Origin: an uncultured Mycoplasmatota bacterium
Lineage (GTDB): Bacteria; Bacillota_I; Bacilli_A; RF39; UBA660
Length of the DNA stretch: 64,000 nucleotides
Direction: 5' to 3'
Assembly: GCA_900552495.1 (NCBI GenBank)
Contig: URZY01000003.1
Location: forward strand, 62,001-126,000
Position numbers and translations under genes: made by a program. Numbering within the stretch: position 1 is the stretch's first letter; each line of letters opens with the position of its first letter. A model generated the notes under the pieces. The model saw only the letters and a list, made by a program, of their open reading frames with translations. It was not told the origin of the DNA and made no database searches. This document shows, in pieces, positions 61,068 to 64,000 of the stretch.

Positions 61068-61765
61068 TGAAAGATCGGGAATACCTAGAAATAATCAATA
61101 AAATTTTTAGAGCCGTTTTTGATAAAGATAATCTATTTAGTTTAGAAGGAATTTGGGAGAACTTTGCTTTTGATGTAAAATTACCTAAAATGGTAAATGA
61201 TTCAACTACTGGTGAAATCACATGGGCTGATGCTATTAATAATGGTAAATTTATTACCTTAAAAAATATGGAAGCAAAGGATATAAAAAATGGTTGGATG
61301 GTAGAAAAAAAAGATATTAATAATTTGGATGAGCTATTAAAAATTTGGGAGATGATTAATTTAACAACTACTGAGCGAGTATTTGATTCAGTTAATGTTA
61401 GTAAAAGCGATACTATATATCGTTCGAGCAATGTTTACAGATCGACCGGTTGCAGTGATTCTAAGAATATTGTATTTTGTGATTCGTGCAGTAATTCTGA
61501 GTTTTTATTGGCTTCGCAAAGATCTATTGGTTGTAATTTTTGTATTAGAACAGATGATTCAAAAGATTGTAGCAATAGTTATAGTATTATCTGTTCTAAT
61601 AAAATAAGTAATAGTTTATTTATTCAAGATTGCTTTAATCTTTATGAATGCATGTTTTGTTGCCATATTGCTAATAAAAAATTTTGTATTGCCAATATGC
61701 AGTTTGAAGAAACCGAATATTATAAGATTAAGAAGACTATCGTAGACTGGATTTTGAATCAATAA
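61067..61765 (+). CDS. Cys-rich repeat protein partner of the VirD4/HerA-like ATPase
   Basis: 232 residues, no signal peptide. Residues 1-115 are ordinary. Residues 115-215 are a repeat of short strand-like units carrying C/N/S at regular spacing (SNVYRSTGCSDSKNIVFCD, CSNSEFLLASQRSIG, FIQDCFNLYECMFC). The pattern suggests a beta-helix-like solenoid with inward Asn/Cys ladders, or a metal-binding array. Fourteen or so cysteines in a protein lacking export signals is odd. Translation is coupled to the ATPase. No family recognised with certainty. Confidence 0.6.
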   Translation: MKDREYLEIINKIFRAVFDKDNLFSLEGIWENFAFDVKLPKMVNDSTTGEITWADAINNGKFITLKNMEAKDIKNGWMVEKKDINNLDELLKIWEMINLTTTERVFDSVNVSKSDTIYRSSNVYRSTGCSDSKNIVFCDSCSNSEFLLASQRSIGCNFCIRTDDSKDCSNSYSIICSNKISNSLFIQDCFNLYECMFCCHIANKKFCIANMQFEETEYYKIKKTIVDWILNQ

Positions 61766-61783
61766 TTTTTAAAAATCACTGTT

Positions 61784-62707
61784 CTACATTTGACCTTTAA
61801 ATTTATACAGTTTTTTTGTAGCTGGAGAATAGTCTACTCGGGATAAGTCTTGTGCTGTTTTTTCCGCTAAGTCTTTGGATAGAAACATAGCTTGATAAGT
61901 AAGATAAAAATCATTAATAATTGGATCATCATAAGCTGACGGTAATTCTATCACTTCGTGATAATATGGGTAGCTGCTCTCTTTTATGACGCTATCTAGT
62001 TCGGTATTTGGGGCTAGATGAATTAAACTATTTTGATTATGGTAAGATGTCGTAGTACGTCCATGACAATAGGAATATTTATCATGAATTAGTGGTAATG
62101 CAAGAGCTGCTTCAGAGAAAGTTGTTTCTAAATAGGTAGCAGCTGTGTTTGTATCATAACCACTTAAAATTTCAAAGACTTTATTAGAATTGAGGCTGTA
62201 CTCTTTTTTTGTTTTTAAGATTTCTTTAATTATTGAAAGATCTAAATCTGTGTAGTAGCTTAAGAGGATACTCATTGGTATTAAGGTGGCAGCTAAGGAT
62301 ATGAAACTATCCTCTTTAGGAAGGGTGGTTTTATATTGCAGTGAAGTAATATTTGTTTCTAAAGCAGGATTAGATGATAATAGAAATTTATTTAAATTAT
62401 TTTCAAAAGCCATTTGAACACCTTTATTATTACCTCCATAACTACAAGCCAAGACATTATCATAGCCATTAATATTTTTATAGTTTAACGTTCGTGGTTC
62501 TTCGTGACTAGTAATAATATTATTTTTAGCGGCTAAGATTTTGGCGGCATAAGTACTCACAACACTTGATCCGCCAACTCCAACACTGATAGTTGGAGAA
62601 GTTATTTTTTTTAGATGGGAACTTATCCGTTCTAAATCCGTATTTTCTAGAGAGTCTAAAACTCTCTCTTCTAGCATATTAAAATTATCATACATTGTTG
62701 GTTTCAT
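61784..62707 (-). CDS. SIS-domain sugar isomerase-like protein
   Basis: 307 residues. The GVGGSSVVSTYAAKILAA stretch is a SIS-domain phosphosugar-binding Ser/Gly motif, and LACSYGGNNKGVQMA a second one. A second helical half follows (ATYLETTFSEAALALPL). It could be an isomerase or deaminase. The next gene upstream on the same strand is a WYL regulator, possibly its controller. Confidence 0.68.
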   Translation of the reverse strand: MKPTMYDNFNMLEERVLDSLENTDLERISSHLKKITSPTISVGVGGSSVVSTYAAKILAAKNNIITSHEEPRTLNYKNINGYDNVLACSYGGNNKGVQMAFENNLNKFLLSSNPALETNITSLQYKTTLPKEDSFISLAATLIPMSILLSYYTDLDLSIIKEILKTKKEYSLNSNKVFEILSGYDTNTAATYLETTFSEAALALPLIHDKYSYCHGRTTTSYHNQNSLIHLAPNTELDSVIKESSYPYYHEVIELPSAYDDPIINDFYLTYQAMFLSKDLAEKTAQDLSRVDYSPATKKLYKFKGQM

Positions 62708-62765
62708 AAAAAAACACTTCCTTTCAAGTTCAATATAGCACTTGATGAGGAAGTATTTCGGCTAC

Positions 62766-63365
62766 TTAGAAAGTTTCTTCTAAGAGTTCACAATTACTTA
62801 TTCGTTTTAGTTCAAAATGGCGAATATCATTTTTCATTAGACAAAAAGCTGCTACATACCACCCATCTTGAAATAAGAACATTTCAGCAGGACAAATCAC
62901 ACGATTATTTTCTCCTTTATTATATGAATAGTAGGTTATTTTGACTTTTTTTCGTTCTTTAATAGCACGTGTTAAAAGATTATATTTACGCTGAACTGTC
63001 TCGGTTAAATTTAACTCTTTGGCTTCTTTCTTGCTGCCAATATAAACACCTTGAATTTTATCTTTTAGCAAAAGTAATTGCTCCTTTTGCTTAGAATCTG
63101 GTTCTGCTTGAATATATTTTTCGAGAAGCTCATAATCTTGTTTTTTAAATTTTCTGGCTGGGAGACGAATTGATTGATTTAAGACATAACCACCATAAGG
63201 TCCCATTATAGTGTCAATGTAGATTCCTGCCTTTTCAAGTTCTTCTTTGTAGGAACGGACCATGCGTGGAGAAACTTCTAATTTTTCGGCTAATTCAGTG
63301 ATTGTGTATTTTCGTCCGGTTTGAAGATAATCAATTAATAATAAAACATTACTTAATTTTGACAT
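62766..63365 (-). CDS. HTH-WYL transcription regulator
   Basis: About 199 residues. An N-terminal DeoR-type winged HTH (YTITELAEKLEVSPRMVRSY) is followed by a WYL domain (RKKVKITYYSY through GWYVAAFCLMKNDIRHFELKRI). Only the WYL core is present and the WCX tail is missing, so it is shorter than the usual 300 residues. I chose the ATG at 63365; AGGAG lies 7 bases upstream and a GTG at 63368 is the alternative. It probably controls the SIS gene 58 bases downstream. Confidence 0.8.
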   Translation of the reverse strand: MSKLSNVLLLIDYLQTGRKYTITELAEKLEVSPRMVRSYKEELEKAGIYIDTIMGPYGGYVLNQSIRLPARKFKKQDYELLEKYIQAEPDSKQKEQLLLLKDKIQGVYIGSKKEAKELNLTETVQRKYNLLTRAIKERKKVKITYYSYNKGENNRVICPAEMFLFQDGWYVAAFCLMKNDIRHFELKRISNCELLEETF

Positions 63366-63405
63366 CACATTACTCCTTTGTATGTATTATATCAAAAAAA
63401 AGAAA

Positions 63406-63431
63406 AAGTTTAGTATTTTCATACTAAACTT
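63406..63431 (-). terminator. terminator of the lipoprotein gene
   Basis: AAGTTTAGTA and TACTAAACTT form a perfect ten-pair stem with a six-base loop and a T-rich tail on the minus strand. Confidence 0.84.
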
Positions 63432-63433
63432 TA

Positions 63434-63904
63434 CTACTTACAAGTTGCTCCGGCTTCTTCCATATCAGAAATAGCGCGATCAAAGCTTTTATCAACACCG
63501 GTTAAGTCCATACCGATTTTCTTTAGAACTTCTGGGTCTGCTTTAGTAATATCTGCTTTAACTTCAACTGTCATTTGATCATCTATATCAACGATAATTT
63601 CAAGTCCTTCATAAGTATCACTATCAAGTCCTAAGTTCTTTAGCATTGTTGATTTAATAGTTTCTTTTTGTGTATCATTTAGAGTTGAAAGTGTATCAAC
63701 ACCAAATAGTGAATTATTGAAAACCATTTTTAATTCCATTTTATCAACTTCATTATTAGTTGCGGAAAAAACAAAAGTTTGATCAATTCCATTTACTTCA
63801 CCCATTGTACATGTTTTTGTTTCAACTTTTGAACCAGTCATAGCACAACCACTTACCATAAAAGCTAAAACTATTGTTAATGCTAAAATAGATAATTTTC
63901 TCAT
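63434..63904 (-). CDS. DUF1307-like lipoprotein
   Basis: 156 residues. A lipobox FMVSGC gives Cys20 as the acylation site, to be cut by the LspA encoded at 38076. The mature chain (TKTCTMGEVNGIDQTFVFSA, DKMELKMVFN, VEVKADI) resembles the YehR/DUF1307 group of small lipoproteins. It ends in ATCK, so Cys36 could pair with the terminal Cys. AAGGAGG precedes the ATG. Bases 63905-64000 hold only its promoter region and no further gene. Confidence 0.74.
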   Translation of the reverse strand: MRKLSILALTIVLAFMVSGCAMTGSKVETKTCTMGEVNGIDQTFVFSATNNEVDKMELKMVFNNSLFGVDTLSTLNDTQKETIKSTMLKNLGLDSDTYEGLEIIVDIDDQMTVEVKADITKADPEVLKKIGMDLTGVDKSFDRAISDMEEAGATCK

Positions 63905-64000
63905 ATTACTCCTCCTTATTGTTATTATACATAATTTACTTTAACTATTCAACAGCTTATTGATGATAAAAATATTTGATAGTAAATGTTGTTGTACTTT

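Noticed and set aside
1..64000. CRISPR array or rRNA operon
   Set aside because: No regularly spaced direct repeats and no rRNA-like sequence were seen.

Overview
This is one AT-rich (about one third G+C) stretch of a low-GC Gram-positive chromosome. UGA is used as an ordinary stop codon and start sites carry strong AGGAGG-type ribosome binding sites. The block IreB/UPF0297 - ruvX - DUF1292 - mltG - trmR - trhP1 - trhP2 - greA matches the Bacillus yrzL-yrrK-yrzB-yrrL-yrrM-yrrN-yrrO-greA order. With the small gene complement and the single-layer cell-wall enzymes (sortase B, SpoIID, NlpC/P60, MltG), this suggests an uncultured member of the Bacilli/Erysipelotrichia/RF39 type, probably gut-associated. 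That placement is inference; no rRNA is in the window.

Positions 1-21256 (all minus strand, about 19 genes) form one large surface-apparatus locus. It mixes a Tad (Flp pilus) machine (TadA ATPase, TadB, TadC, TadZ-like protein, CpaB, pilin-like proteins and a 52-residue Flp-like protein) with a minimal type IV secretion module (PrgI/VirB3, TraC-like protein, VirB4 ATPase, VirB6/TrbL, VirB2-like pilin, SpoIID-type wall hydrolase). A class B sortase, a giant Cys-rich secreted protein and a DUF5011 surface protein belong to it. The VirB2-like pilin and the Flp-like gene each have their own strong promoter, and the former also has a terminator.

Positions 21297-31674 hold greA, a dGTPase-like HD protein, tRNA hydroxylation (trhP1/2) and methylation (trmR) genes, mltG, ruvX and a rhomboid protease. 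Inserted among them is a second pilin-module protein fused to an NlpC/P60 peptidase. Positions 31745-45350 hold a TspO-like protein, a hybrid histidine kinase paired with an AMP-forming ligase, rluD, lspA, dnaE, rpmB, typA and a HAD phosphatase.

A tRNA-Gly(UCC) at 45568-45641 is followed by an accessory region. A Tn4451-like integrative element (TnpX-type large serine recombinase, TnpV, RHH protein) carries a three-gene ABC-2 drug/peptide exporter and ends near a predicted small RNA. Next come a MATE transporter fused to a cytidylate-kinase-like domain behind a transcription attenuator, and a CarD-like regulator overlapping a stand-alone RNA polymerase alpha-CTD-like mini-protein.

Positions 55305-63904 hold LemA, a DUF2207 membrane protein, an AraC regulator, a two-gene operon of a VirD4/HerA-like ATPase and a Cys-rich repeat protein (a possible partner of the secretion locus), a SIS-domain protein, a WYL regulator and a small lipoprotein.
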